The notes: a model not told the origin generated them from the letters alone. Counted from the stretch's first letter, positions 8,524-17,817 are shown. The stretch: 64,000 nucleotides of DNA from Chromobacterium sp. IIBBL 290-4 (GCF_024207115.1 NZ_CP100128.1:2418001-2482000); one strand, 5' to 3'. Translations and numbers: made by a program.

Positions 8524-11277
8524 ATGGACCTTAGCAGCCTCCTCGCCAGTTTCGCCTCCGCCTTTACCCAGGACCGCCGCCAGCTGAGCCTGTCGCTCGG
8601 CGACGGCAGCATCGCCGCCGAACAGCTGCTGCCGCTGACGCTGGACGGCGAGGAAGGCGTGTCCCGGCCCTATCGCTTTGCCCTGAGCTGCCTGTCGCCG
8701 GACGGCGCCATCGAACTCAAGACCCTGCTCGGCCAGAGCGCCCGCATCGGCATCGCCGACGCCCAGGGCGGCGAGACGCTGCGCTGCGGCGTGGTCAGCC
8801 AGGCCGAGCTGGTGGGCGCCGACGGCGGCTTCGCCAAGTACCGGCTCAGCATCGAACCGCCGTTCGCGCTATTGCGCCACCGCCGCACCTCGCGAGTGTT
8901 CCAGGACCTGACGGTGCCGCAGATCGTCCAGCAGATCTTGCAGGAACATCAGGCCGCCAACCCGGCCTTCGCCCGCGGCCAGGCGCTGGAGCTGCACATC
9001 GGCCACGCCGATCCGCGCAGCTACTGCCTGCAATACCGCGAAAGCGATTACGACTTCATCGTCCGCCTGCTGCACGAAGAAGGCTACGCCTGGCGTTTCG
9101 AGCATGTGGACGGCGACACGCCCCAGGTTAAGCTGGTGGTGTTCGATGATGTTTACAGCCTGCCGCCGGCCGAGGTGGAACGCGTGCGCTTTCATCGCGC
9201 CGACGCCACCGAAGATGAAGACGGCCTGACCCACTGGCAAAGCCGTCGCCAGATCGTCCCCGGCAATGTGGCGCTGGCCACCTTCGACTACCAGCCGGTG
9301 TCCACCCAGCACGGCGCGGACCAGAGCCGCATCGAACAAGGCAAGGACGGCGCGGCACTGCAATCCAGCCTGCAAGACTACGACCCGCAAGGGCTCTACT
9401 ACGCCGGCGATGGCGAACAGCTGAGCCGCTACGCCCAACTGCGCCAGCAGGCGCACGATCTGCAGGCCAAGCAATTCGAAGGCGGCGGCGCCATCCGCGG
9501 CCTGGCCGCCGGCCAATGGTTCCGCCTGGACGACCATCCGGCGCACGAAACCGACAGCCCCGAGAACCGCGAATTCGTGGTCACCGGCCAGACGCTGCAA
9601 GCGCGCAACAACCTGCCGCAGGACCTGGCCAAACAGCTGAGCCTGGCCGCACCGGGGCTGCTGGCCGCCGGACTCGCCACGGGATTGAGCACCGATGCCG
9701 CGCCCTTTGGCCCCACCGCCACCTCCAACGCCTCGTTCCCCTCTCCCCTCGCGGGAGAGGGGCAGGGGGAGAGGGGGAGCCCCTTCACCACCCGCATCCA
9801 GGCCCAGCGCCGCGGCATCCCGCTGACCCCGGCCTACGCCGGCACGGATCGCGCCAAGCCCACCTCGCTCGGCGTGCAAACCGCCACCGTGGTCGGCCCG
9901 GCCAGCCCGACAGACCAGACCGCCGACGAGATCTACACCGATGCCCAGGGCCGCATCAAGGTGCAATTCCACTGGCAACGGCCGGACGAGCACCCGAGCA
10001 TAGGCGCCGGTCTGGACGACAAATCCTCCTGCTGGCTGCGCGTGGCCATGCCGAGCGCGGGCGCCGGTTTCGGCCATCAGTTCGTTCCGCGCATCGGCCA
10101 GGAAGTGCTGGTCGACTTCATCGAAGGCGACATCGACCGCCCGGTGATCACCGGCGTGCTGTACAACGGCAGCCACGCCACGCCGGACTTCAGCGGCGCA
10201 GGCGCGCTGCCGGCCAACAAGACCCTGTCCGGCATCAAATCCAAAGAACACCAGGGCGGCGGCTACAACGAGCTGCTGTTCGACGACACTCCCGGCGAAG
10301 TACGCGCCAAGCTCAGCAGCGAACCGGGCAAGACCCAGCTCAACCAAGGCTTCCTGACCCACCCGCGCAGCAACGGCAAAGCCCAGCCGCGCGGCGACGG
10401 TTTCGAACTGCGCACCGACAGCCACGGCGCCATCCGCGCCGCCCACGGCCTGCTGCTGTCGACCGAAGCGCAAAACGGCGCCGGCGGCAAACAGCTGGCG
10501 CGCGAACATGCGCAAAGCCAGCTGGACGCCGCGCTCAGCCTCAGCCAGGCGCTGGCGGAAACCGCCGCCGGCCAGCTGGCCGACACCATGGAAACCGGCC
10601 CCGAGGAAATCGGCCCGGACAACGCCAAAGCGGCCAAGAAGCCCGATGGCCACCTGCAGCACCACGTCGACGCGCTGAAAGCCTGGGAAGCCGGCAGCAA
10701 CACCGACAAAGACGGCAAAACCGCGAAAGAGCAAGCCGGCCAGCAGCCGCTGCTGATCCTGTCCGGCCCGGCCGGCATCGCGTCTTTGACAGAACAAAGC
10801 CAAACCGTTTCCGCCGGCGCCAACCTGAACCTCGTCGCCCAACGCGACGCCAACCACACCACCGGCCGGCGCTGGATCCACAACGTGGGCCAGCACATCA
10901 GCCTGTTCGTGGCCGGAGTGAAAGACAAGGTGGCGCTGAAGCTGATCGCCGCCAAAGGCAAAGTGCAAGTGCAGGCGCAGAGCGACGCCATGGAGCTGAC
11001 GGCGGATAAGGATGTAACCATCACCTCGGCCAAGCAAAAAATCCTGATCAACGCCAAGCAGGAAATTCTGTTGACCTCGGGCGGCGCTTACATTCGCCTG
11101 AAGGACGGCAAGATCGAGCTGCATGCGCCGGGCACTGTCAGCATCAAGGGGGCGAGCCATAACTTTAGCGGGCCGGATCAGATGAATCCGCCGTTGCCGC
11201 GCTTCCCCAATACTGTGTGCAAGCAATGCATGGCCCAGGCTTTCAGTCAGGCCAACCCGCTGGTGGCCGCCAAATGA
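8524..11277 (+). CDS. vgrG: T6SS spike protein VgrG
   Basis: Trimeric tip of the T6SS needle. Seen: N-terminal gp27/gp44-like region (about residues 1-400), a gp5-type OB domain with the marker EIYTDAQGRIKVQFHW (about residues 470-485) and GQEVLVDFIEGDIDRPVITG, and a C-terminal DUF2345 needle extension with repeats such as ADKDVTITSAKQKILINAKQ. I chose ATG 8524, because the decayed second copy at 25074 starts with the same MDLxxLLASFASAFTQ; an in-frame start at 8470 would add 18 residues. A REP-like repeat is translated inside the gene at 9738-9777. The stop overlaps the adaptor start (ATGA). Confidence 0.96.
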   Translation: MDLSSLLASFASAFTQDRRQLSLSLGDGSIAAEQLLPLTLDGEEGVSRPYRFALSCLSPDGAIELKTLLGQSARIGIADAQGGETLRCGVVSQAELVGADGGFAKYRLSIEPPFALLRHRRTSRVFQDLTVPQIVQQILQEHQAANPAFARGQALELHIGHADPRSYCLQYRESDYDFIVRLLHEEGYAWRFEHVDGDTPQVKLVVFDDVYSLPPAEVERVRFHRADATEDEDGLTHWQSRRQIVPGNVALATFDYQPVSTQHGADQSRIEQGKDGAALQSSLQDYDPQGLYYAGDGEQLSRYAQLRQQAHDLQAKQFEGGGAIRGLAAGQWFRLDDHPAHETDSPENREFVVTGQTLQARNNLPQDLAKQLSLAAPGLLAAGLATGLSTDAAPFGPTATSNASFPSPLAGEGQGERGSPFTTRIQAQRRGIPLTPAYAGTDRAKPTSLGVQTATVVGPASPTDQTADEIYTDAQGRIKVQFHWQRPDEHPSIGAGLDDKSSCWLRVAMPSAGAGFGHQFVPRIGQEVLVDFIEGDIDRPVITGVLYNGSHATPDFSGAGALPANKTLSGIKSKEHQGGGYNELLFDDTPGEVRAKLSSEPGKTQLNQGFLTHPRSNGKAQPRGDGFELRTDSHGAIRAAHGLLLSTEAQNGAGGKQLAREHAQSQLDAALSLSQALAETAAGQLADTMETGPEEIGPDNAKAAKKPDGHLQHHVDALKAWEAGSNTDKDGKTAKEQAGQQPLLILSGPAGIASLTEQSQTVSAGANLNLVAQRDANHTTGRRWIHNVGQHISLFVAGVKDKVALKLIAAKGKVQVQAQSDAMELTADKDVTITSAKQKILINAKQEILLTSGGAYIRLKDGKIELHAPGTVSIKGASHNFSGPDQMNPPLPRFPNTVCKQCMAQAFSQANPLVAAK
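9738..9777 (+). repeat. REP-like GC-rich palindromic repeat, copy A, inside vgrG
   Basis: CCCCTCTCCC (9738-9747) and GGGAGAGGGG (9753-9762) form a hairpin, followed by CAGGGGGAGAGGGGG. The reading frame of vgrG runs through it and encodes PSPLAGEGQGERG. Near-identical copies occur at 25482-25520 and, inverted, at 60893-60930. Confidence 0.85.
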
Positions 11278-12068
11278 AACCGCAAATAGTGATGACCGCT
11301 CCCAGCCCGGAGGCTTGGCTGGAGATGCTGCTGCAGACGGCAAAAGCCTTGGAGCTGTCATGGTTGGACCTGATTGTCGATCAAGCCGAGCTGGGTTCGC
11401 GTTGGCAAAGCCGAGTCGCCGCCCTGCATTCGCCGCGCATGTTGTTGCAAGGCACCCCGCATGCCGAGGCAGCCGACGAAGGTCCGGTTTTGCTGCGCCT
11501 GGACGCCAATCAGCCGCAAACGCGCTTGCTGAAGCTGTTGCGGCAATGGCAGGGCCAGCCGCGGGTACTGGCGCTGTTCAGTGGTTGGGACTACGACCAA
11601 CTGGCCGAGCGGCTGACGCTGTGCATGCAGGCCTCCTGGGACAAAGGCTTGCAACAGGGCGTGCTGAGATATCACGACCCGCGTTTGTTCGCCGCCGTAG
11701 TGGACGCGCTGGATGAGCCGCGTCGCCAGTTGCTGCTGGAGCCGGCCGCGCAATGGCATTGGCTGGACCGCGACGGCAATGCCCGCATGCTGGATGCGGT
11801 GGCGATTCAGTCGCTGCCGCCGCTGGAGTGGAGGAATGACACGCTGACGCTGGAGCAGGAGCACATCGACGCCTTGAGCAGCTGGCATCTGGCGGAAACC
11901 TGGCGGCAAAACCATCTGCTGGTGCCGGAGAGTTATGGCCTGGATTCAGAGGAAGAGATGATTCGCCGGCTGGCCCTGGCCCATCAGGCCGCCGACAAAG
12001 CCAAGCTGTGGTCGGAGGTCGAGCGGCTGCCCTTGGTGGAGCGCTACCTTGGCCAGGAGCCGGCGTGA
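11274..12068 (+). CDS. DUF4123 effector adaptor (Tap/Tec-like)
   Basis: Probable chaperone that loads the neighbouring effector onto VgrG. Seen: a 264-residue soluble protein; a central region resembling the DUF4123 pattern, with a run of PQTRLLKLLRQW (about residues 83-94) and LRYHDPRLFAAVVDAL (about 130-145), where the family has its YDPRVL-type motif. Position also fits: it starts inside the vgrG stop (ATGA overlap) and precedes the lipoprotein/tle1 block. Its own stop overlaps the GTG start of the first lipoprotein (GTGA), so VgrG, adaptor and immunity would be translated in series. It most likely serves the Tle1 effector. Confidence 0.8.
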   Translation: MKPQIVMTAPSPEAWLEMLLQTAKALELSWLDLIVDQAELGSRWQSRVAALHSPRMLLQGTPHAEAADEGPVLLRLDANQPQTRLLKLLRQWQGQPRVLALFSGWDYDQLAERLTLCMQASWDKGLQQGVLRYHDPRLFAAVVDALDEPRRQLLLEPAAQWHWLDRDGNARMLDAVAIQSLPPLEWRNDTLTLEQEHIDALSSWHLAETWRQNHLLVPESYGLDSEEEMIRRLALAHQAADKAKLWSEVERLPLVERYLGQEPA

Positions 12069-12613
12069 GGCGGCTATTCGGTTTTGCTGCAGCTTGGATA
12101 TGGCTGAGCTTGAGCGGCTGCCAAAGCCTGGCTGGTGAGGAGAAGATTGGCATTCCAGCCAGAGTGGTGAATGCCGATAAAAGCATCCGGATTATTTGGG
12201 CCACCTTTAATGGGCAAGGGGTGAGTGGCGGCGGTGGAGATGAATGCTGCATGAGCATACCTGAAAAATGGAAGCCGGGCATGACGGCTGAGATTACTTG
12301 GAAAAAAGATCCGAGACCCAAAAAAAATCTAGATGGATCGTCCCCGCCACAATGGAAGAATGGTGAGCCGACTAGGGAATGGGACGAATGGGTGCGAATC
12401 CATCAGTCTAATTACAAGACAATGAGCAAAACTATCAATGTGCCAAAGTATGGTGATACTTGCGGCGTGACGCTTGTTTTTCTGCCATGTGATGATGTCA
12501 GAGTGATTCTAGATTGTGATCAGAAGCGTGAGGCTTTTCGCAATTTGCCAGGTGGGGAAATGTTTGACACAGAGTTGATTCGCCGTTTGGGTGGCAAGCA
12601 GGCCTGTCAGTAA
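12065..12613 (+). CDS. DUF3304-like lipoprotein, copy 1 (probable Tle1 immunity)
   Basis: Predicted lipoprotein of 182 residues. I place the start at GTG 12065 (AGGAG 5 nt upstream, 4-bp overlap with the adaptor). Seen: a hydrophobic N-terminus with lipobox LSGC, then a glycine-rich SGGGGDECC motif, IPEKWKPGMTAEITWKKDP, and a FLPCDD motif before a GGEMFDTELIRRLGG C-terminus. This pattern matches my memory of DUF3304 lipoproteins, which accompany T6SS lipases. Such immunity lipoproteins sit in the periplasm and block phospholipases arriving from sister cells. Codon and base use is more AT-rich than in the flanking tss genes. Its signal peptide differs from copies 2 and 3. Confidence 0.78.
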   Translation: MRRLFGFAAAWIWLSLSGCQSLAGEEKIGIPARVVNADKSIRIIWATFNGQGVSGGGGDECCMSIPEKWKPGMTAEITWKKDPRPKKNLDGSSPPQWKNGEPTREWDEWVRIHQSNYKTMSKTINVPKYGDTCGVTLVFLPCDDVRVILDCDQKREAFRNLPGGEMFDTELIRRLGGKQACQ

Positions 12614-12652
12614 GCGCTATGGCAGTGATCAAATAGATTGTGGAGAAATCGG

Positions 12653-13204
12653 ATGCAAAAACGATGGTTGACCGCCTTGATTTTATCGATGCTGGCCTTG
12701 TTGGCCGGCTGCCAAAGCCTGGCCGGCGAGGAGATGAAAGGCGCTCCGGCTCGCGTTGTCAATGCCGATAAAAGCATCCGGGTTATTTGGGCCACCTTTA
12801 ATAGCCAAGGGGTGAGTGGCGGCGGGGGAGATGAATGCTGCATCAATATCCCAAGGAAATGGCAACCAGGTATGACGGCCGAGATTACTTGGAAAAAAGA
12901 CCCGAGCCCGGATAAAAATCCAGATGGATCGGCTGAACCTGCTTGGAAAAATGGAATGTCAACTCCAGAATGGCGTGAATGGATGCGTATTCATAAGTCA
13001 AGCTACAAGACACTGAGAAAAACTATCAATGTGCCAAAGTATGAGAGAACATGTGGAGTATCATTTATATTTCTCCCATGCGACGACCCAAGGGTGATTA
13101 TTGACTGTGATCAAGATCTAGCAATTATGAATAATTTGCCGGGTGGGGAAAAATTCGACTCAGAGTTGATTCGCCGTCTGGGTGGCAAACAGACCTGTCA
13201 GTAA
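12653..13204 (+). CDS. DUF3304-like lipoprotein, copy 2 (probable Tle1 immunity)
   Basis: Paralogue of the preceding gene, 183 residues, starting at ATG 12653 behind GTGGAG. The lipobox is LAGC, giving a mature N-terminus CQSLAGEE identical to copies 1 and 3. The SGGGGDECC, FLPCDD and GGEKFDSELIRRLGG motifs are shared, while the middle (about residues 85-120, SAEPAWKNGMSTPEWREW) has diverged. That pattern suggests selection for changed specificity in the middle of the protein. It lies 39 bp after copy 1 in the same operon. Confidence 0.8.
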   Translation: MQKRWLTALILSMLALLAGCQSLAGEEMKGAPARVVNADKSIRVIWATFNSQGVSGGGGDECCINIPRKWQPGMTAEITWKKDPSPDKNPDGSAEPAWKNGMSTPEWREWMRIHKSSYKTLRKTINVPKYERTCGVSFIFLPCDDPRVIIDCDQDLAIMNNLPGGEKFDSELIRRLGGKQTCQ

Positions 13205-13243
13205 GCGCTATGGCAATTATCAAACAGATTGTGGAGAAATAGG

Positions 13244-13795
13244 ATGCAAAAACGATGGTTGACCGCCTTGATTTTATCGATGCTGGCCTTGTTGGCCGGC
13301 TGTCAAAGTCTGGCGGGCGAGGAGATGAAAGGTGTTCCGGCTAGAGTAGTGAATGCCGATAAAAGTATCCGGATTATTTGGGCCACCTTTAATGGGCAAG
13401 GGGTGAGTGGCGGCGGTGGAGATGAGTGCTGCATCAATATCCCAAAGAAATGGCAACCAGGTATGACTGCTGAGATAACATGGAAAAAAGACCCCAGTCC
13501 TAAAAAAAACCCAGATGGGTCATCGCCTCCACCTTGGAAAAATGGTGAGCCAACTCGTGAGTGGGATGAGTGGATGAGAGTTCATCAGGAAAATTATAAG
13601 ACAATGAATAAAATAATAAATGTCCCTAAATATGATCGAACTTGTGGTGTGACCTTTATATTTCTACCATGCGACGATCCAAGGGTGATTATTGACTGTG
13701 ATCAAGATCTAGCAATTATGAATAATTTGCCGGGTGGGGAAAAATTCGACTCAGAGTTGATTCGTCGTTTGGGCGGGAGGCAATCATGTCGGTAA
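13244..13795 (+). CDS. DUF3304-like lipoprotein, copy 3 (probable Tle1 immunity)
   Basis: Third paralogue, 183 residues, starting at ATG 13244. It is nearly identical to copy 2 over the signal peptide and the last 45 or so residues, but resembles copy 1 in the middle (SSPPPWKNGEPTREWDEW). It therefore looks like a mosaic of copies 1 and 2, as expected from recombination between tandem repeats. It overlaps the start of the tle1 effector by 10 bp, the usual tight coupling of an immunity gene with its toxin, so this copy is the best candidate for the cognate immunity protein. Confidence 0.82.
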   Translation: MQKRWLTALILSMLALLAGCQSLAGEEMKGVPARVVNADKSIRIIWATFNGQGVSGGGGDECCINIPKKWQPGMTAEITWKKDPSPKKNPDGSSPPPWKNGEPTREWDEWMRVHQENYKTMNKIINVPKYDRTCGVTFIFLPCDDPRVIIDCDQDLAIMNNLPGGEKFDSELIRRLGGRQSCR

Positions 13796-15888
13796 GCTTG
13801 GCGCCAGCCTACCCTAGCGCAGGGTATTTCCCCGCCGAAGTTTCAACAGTCTTAAAGCAGCGCCGTTTGCAACAACAGGAAATTGCAGAAAGTTGTATGG
13901 CGGAAAGGGCCGAAGGGAAGCCTGCGCCTTGCAGTCAAGTATTGAACATTAGCCTGTTTTTTGATGGCACGAATAATCACGGCGATTCCGATGACAAGGC
14001 TAGCCCTGTTAGTAGTAGTAATGTGCGACGCCTTTTTCATGCAACCATAGGGGATGCAAAAACAATTGCTAGTGGTTATTTTAAGCACTACATGCAGGGC
14101 GTAGGGACTACATTTAAAGAAATCAAGGAAAATGGCCCTTCCTCATCCGGCCTGAGTTTTGCGACTGGCGGCGAGCGGCGCATTCTATGGGGCTTGACCC
14201 GGCTGATCGACTCGCTGCAAAGAGCGGTGGGCATCGGTAAATATGATGATGACAAAGCCTTGGGTGTCATCCAGAAAATGGAATTCACCTATGAAGAGGC
14301 GGAAAACGGCCTGAAGGTGAAAAAGCCCACCAGCCTGTCAGATCGGCAAGCCGCCATGCAGGAGGGCATGGCTGAAGTCCTGAACAAGCTGGCCCAGCCG
14401 GACTTCAAACCGCAGGTGCTGAAGATCAAGCTGTGCGTTTACGGCTTTTCGCGTGGGGCGGCCGAGGCGCGCGCCTTTTTGTGGCGGCTGAACGAACAGA
14501 TGCCCGACGAGACCTTCTTCGGCATCCCGTTGGAGGTGAAATTTCTCGGAATATTCGATACCGTGGCCTCGGTGGGCCTGACCGAGCTGGCGCCGGGCGC
14601 CAAGGGCCACTTCGACTGGGCCGATGGCACCATGGCGCTGCCGGACAAGGCCTGGTTGCAACACTGCGAGCATATGGTCAGCGCCCATGAGCAGCGGCTG
14701 TGCTTTCCCTTGGACTCCGTCGGCAACAGCGCCTCCGGCGGCTACCCAAGTTGCGTCAAGGGCGAATGGGTGTATCCCGGCATGCATAGCGATGTCGGCG
14801 GCGGCTACCCGCCCAATGACCAGGGCAAGGCGCGCGGCGAGCAGGGCCTGTTGTTGTCGCAGCTGCCGCTGAATCATATGTACTGGCTGGCGTTTGATGC
14901 CGGCGCGCCCTTGAAGATCAATGCCGAAGCCTTGACCGAGGGCACCGCCGCGGACAAGGCGAAACTGGCGTTGCTGCAGAAGCAGGAGCCGTGGAGATTT
15001 TTAGATGACGATACGATTAAACTATTCCGAGTGCTGCCAGAGCTCAAAACAAGGTTCAACTCCTGGTGCACCGCCTCCAAAGCTTCCGGCTCGCTGACCG
15101 CCATCCTGCAGGAGCAAACCGCCCAGATCAACGCCTGGCGCATCGAGCGCTACGCGGGGGGCCTGCAAGGCCGGGGCGGGCAGGGCCAGCAGAACGCCGA
15201 TTATTTCAAATACGCGCAATCGCAACGCGAGACGCCGTCCTGGGCCATAGATCAGGAGAAAGCAGCCTGGAGCCGGCAAAGCCGCAAGGGCAGCGCCAGC
15301 GAGGTGGCGATGGAGCCGCCGACTAGCGGAGTCTACTCGACACAGGACAAGCGATTCGTGCAAGTGCCGATTCCGCAGGACAAGTTGAGCGAGATGGACA
15401 AGGCCTATATCGGCAAGCCATTCACCCCCAATCTGTCCAAAGAATATGAGCCGACGCAGGACGGCACCCAGTTGCAAGTGGGTGCCAAAGATTTCAGCGA
15501 TGACTACCAGGGCAAAATCAGCGTGGAGCTGAACCCGGTAGGCTGGCTGGTGACCTTGTTCTCAGCTGTATCACGGCCTTTTAGCAAGGATTGCACCGGC
15601 AAGGAGCGGGCTTTGCTGATAGACAAGAGCGAAAAACTCTACCCGGATGTGAAGGTCGATACAGCATTGATGGCGCTATACGACGAACATGTGCATGACT
15701 CGCGCGCCTGGTTCATGTATTCGGCGCTGGGCAAATTGGAACCGCATGGCTCGTATTGGCGCTATCGCACGATTTTCTTTGTCCACGACGATAACAAGAA
15801 GCTGATTTGCGAATCGACAGAAGCCAATGAAGCCTTGGAAAAAGAGTTGCAGCGTAGGGAACAGGTGAAGGCTTTTACTCAGCGATGA
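13786..15888 (+). CDS. T6SS phospholipase effector, Tle1 type (DUF2235)
   Basis: Predicted antibacterial lipase delivered by VgrG to hydrolyse phospholipids of competitor membranes. Seen: 700 residues with no signal peptide; LNISLFFDGTNNH (about residues 53-65), which opens the DUF2235 hydrolase fold; nucleophile elbow GFSRG with S222; FDTVAS with D258; and GMHSDVGGGY with H334. Together these give a Ser-Asp-His triad in the Tle1 order. The first 400 bp are AT-richer than the rest. Start ATG 13786 has GGGAGG upstream and overlaps the last immunity gene. The C-terminal 250 residues lack a recognised domain and may bind the adaptor or VgrG. Confidence 0.9.
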   Translation: MSVSLAPAYPSAGYFPAEVSTVLKQRRLQQQEIAESCMAERAEGKPAPCSQVLNISLFFDGTNNHGDSDDKASPVSSSNVRRLFHATIGDAKTIASGYFKHYMQGVGTTFKEIKENGPSSSGLSFATGGERRILWGLTRLIDSLQRAVGIGKYDDDKALGVIQKMEFTYEEAENGLKVKKPTSLSDRQAAMQEGMAEVLNKLAQPDFKPQVLKIKLCVYGFSRGAAEARAFLWRLNEQMPDETFFGIPLEVKFLGIFDTVASVGLTELAPGAKGHFDWADGTMALPDKAWLQHCEHMVSAHEQRLCFPLDSVGNSASGGYPSCVKGEWVYPGMHSDVGGGYPPNDQGKARGEQGLLLSQLPLNHMYWLAFDAGAPLKINAEALTEGTAADKAKLALLQKQEPWRFLDDDTIKLFRVLPELKTRFNSWCTASKASGSLTAILQEQTAQINAWRIERYAGGLQGRGGQGQQNADYFKYAQSQRETPSWAIDQEKAAWSRQSRKGSASEVAMEPPTSGVYSTQDKRFVQVPIPQDKLSEMDKAYIGKPFTPNLSKEYEPTQDGTQLQVGAKDFSDDYQGKISVELNPVGWLVTLFSAVSRPFSKDCTGKERALLIDKSEKLYPDVKVDTALMALYDEHVHDSRAWFMYSALGKLEPHGSYWRYRTIFFVHDDNKKLICESTEANEALEKELQRREQVKAFTQR

Positions 15889-15957
15889 GTTTGCCGCGAA
15901 TGAATTTGTTGACTGGAACATCCGTATCGCGCCAAGAGCCGAACCGACGATTGAAAT

Positions 15958-17817
15958 ATGCTTGAATCCTTACTCCCCTACTACGAACGCGAATTAGGCC
16001 AGCTGCGCGAGCTGTCCGGCGAGTTCGCGCGCCGCTATCCCAAGATCGCCGGCCGGCTGCAGATGGAAGGCGACCAGTGCGCCGACCCGCACACCGAGCG
16101 GCTGATCGAGGCGTTCGCGCTGCTGGCTTCGCGCATCCACAAGAAGCTGGACGACGATTATCCCGAGGTGGCGGAGAGCTTCCTCGATGTGCTGTATCCG
16201 CATTATCTGCAGCCGATTCCATCCGCCACCATCGTGCAGTTCGAGTGCGATCCGGCGCGGCCGGAGATCGCCAAGCGCTATTGCGTGGAGCGCGGCCAGG
16301 CGGTGCATGCGCCGGCCATCAACGGCGTGGTGTGCAAGTTCCGCAGCGCCTACCCGGTGGACCTGTATCCGCTGTCTTTGAAAGACGCGCGGCTGGAGCT
16401 GACCAGCGGCTCGCCCTATCTGCGCCAGCTGGCGCCGGACGCGGCGGCCTTGTTGACGCTGGAGTGCCACACCCACGGCGGCCTGGCGCTGAACAGCATT
16501 GGTTTGACATCCTTGCGCTTCTTCCTGGATGGCGAGCCGGCGTTGATGCATCTGCTGTACGAACTGCTGTTGTCGCAAGTGCTGCGCGTGCGCGTGGGCG
16601 ATGGCAGCGACGATCCATCCCGGACCATCACCTTGCCGGCCAAGGCCATCCGCCCGGTGGGCTTCGGCCGCGACGAGGGCATGCTGGAGTATGACGAGCG
16701 CTCCTTCATGGGCTATAGGCTGCTGACCGAATACTTCTGCTATCCGGAAAAATTCCTGTTCATCGACATCGCCGAGCTGGACAAAGCCGCGGCGCGGCTG
16801 AACGGCGAAAAGCTGGTGTTGCAACTGGCGCTGGGCGATTACCCGGACAGCGAGCGCCATCACCGCTTGCTGACGCAGCTGCAGCCGCAGCATCTGAAGC
16901 TGGGCTGCACCCCGGTGGTGAATTTGTTCAATCAGCCGGGCGAACCGATCCGCGTCAGCCATCAGAAAAGCGGCTATTCCGTGCTGGCCGATGGCCGCAA
17001 GCAGCAGGCTTACGAAGTGATCCAGATCCGCAAAGTGGTACGGGTGGAGAAGTCCGGCGAAGGCGAAAGCAGCGAGGAAGTGCCGCCGTTCTACGCCACG
17101 CGCCACGGCAGCGAGCGCGAAGCGCCGCGTTTTTACTGGCATGCCAGCCGCGAAGGCTCGCCGCGCGCCGGCGACAAGGGCACCGATCTGGAGCTGCATC
17201 TGGTGGACTTGCAGTTCAATGCGGTGCGCCCGGCGGCGGAAGTGCTGAGCCTGGACCTGCTGTGCAGCAACCGCGATCTGCCGGAGCAGATTCCGTTTGG
17301 CGGCAGCCAGGCTACGCAGCGCACCGACTTCGCCCTGCCGGGCCACTCGGTAGTGAAGCGGGTGCGCCTGTTGCGCAAACCGTCCGCCAGCCAGCGCAGC
17401 CCGCTGGGCCGCGCGGTGCAGTGGCGGCTGATCTCGCATTTGTCGCTGAACTATATGTCCATCGTCGATTCCGGCGTGGCCGCGCTGCAGGAGATGCTGG
17501 CGTTGTACAACCTCACCGGTTCGCCGGTGAATGTGCGGCAGATCCAGGGCGTGGTGGGCATTCATAGCGAGGCGGCGGTGACGCGCGTCACCGGCCGCGA
17601 TTTTGCCGGCTTCGTGCGCGGCAGCGATATCCGGCTGAAGCTGGATGCCGATTACTACGTGGGCGGCAGTGTTTACCTGTTCGCCTCGGTGCTGGAGCGT
17701 TTCTTCGCGCTGTATTGCGCGCCCAATAGCTTTACCCGCCTGAAGGTGGAAACCGTGCAACAGAATCAGGAGGTGGCGGCATGGCCAGCCCGAGCAGGCG
17801 AAGCCCTCGTGATCTGA
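15958..17817 (+). CDS. tssF: T6SS baseplate protein TssF
   Basis: Baseplate wedge component (VasA/ImpG family), 619 residues. Seen: the family N-terminus LLPYYERELGQLRELSGEFARRYPKIAGRL, RLIEAFALLASRIHKKLDDDYPE (about residues 48-70), and FLDVLYPHYLQPIPS. It works with TssG, TssK and TssE. It begins 69 bp after the effector gene, so the effector block has been inserted between hcp and the baseplate genes. It overlaps tssG by 37 bp. Confidence 0.97.
   Translation: MLESLLPYYERELGQLRELSGEFARRYPKIAGRLQMEGDQCADPHTERLIEAFALLASRIHKKLDDDYPEVAESFLDVLYPHYLQPIPSATIVQFECDPARPEIAKRYCVERGQAVHAPAINGVVCKFRSAYPVDLYPLSLKDARLELTSGSPYLRQLAPDAAALLTLECHTHGGLALNSIGLTSLRFFLDGEPALMHLLYELLLSQVLRVRVGDGSDDPSRTITLPAKAIRPVGFGRDEGMLEYDERSFMGYRLLTEYFCYPEKFLFIDIAELDKAAARLNGEKLVLQLALGDYPDSERHHRLLTQLQPQHLKLGCTPVVNLFNQPGEPIRVSHQKSGYSVLADGRKQQAYEVIQIRKVVRVEKSGEGESSEEVPPFYATRHGSEREAPRFYWHASREGSPRAGDKGTDLELHLVDLQFNAVRPAAEVLSLDLLCSNRDLPEQIPFGGSQATQRTDFALPGHSVVKRVRLLRKPSASQRSPLGRAVQWRLISHLSLNYMSIVDSGVAALQEMLALYNLTGSPVNVRQIQGVVGIHSEAAVTRVTGRDFAGFVRGSDIRLKLDADYYVGGSVYLFASVLERFFALYCAPNSFTRLKVETVQQNQEVAAWPARAGEALVI

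Larger units (their letters stand above)
12065..13795 (+). repeat. Tandem triplication of the lipoprotein gene
   Basis: Copies 2 and 3 repeat with a period of 591 bp (12653 to 13244), including the intergenic TAAGCGCTATGGCA block. Copy 1 lacks the same promoter-proximal part and signal peptide but is homologous over the mature region. Confidence 0.9.

Noticed and set aside
15889..15957. tssE hidden between tle1 and tssF
   Set aside because: The gap is only 69 bp, too small for a gp25-like protein, and no such motif appears elsewhere in the window.
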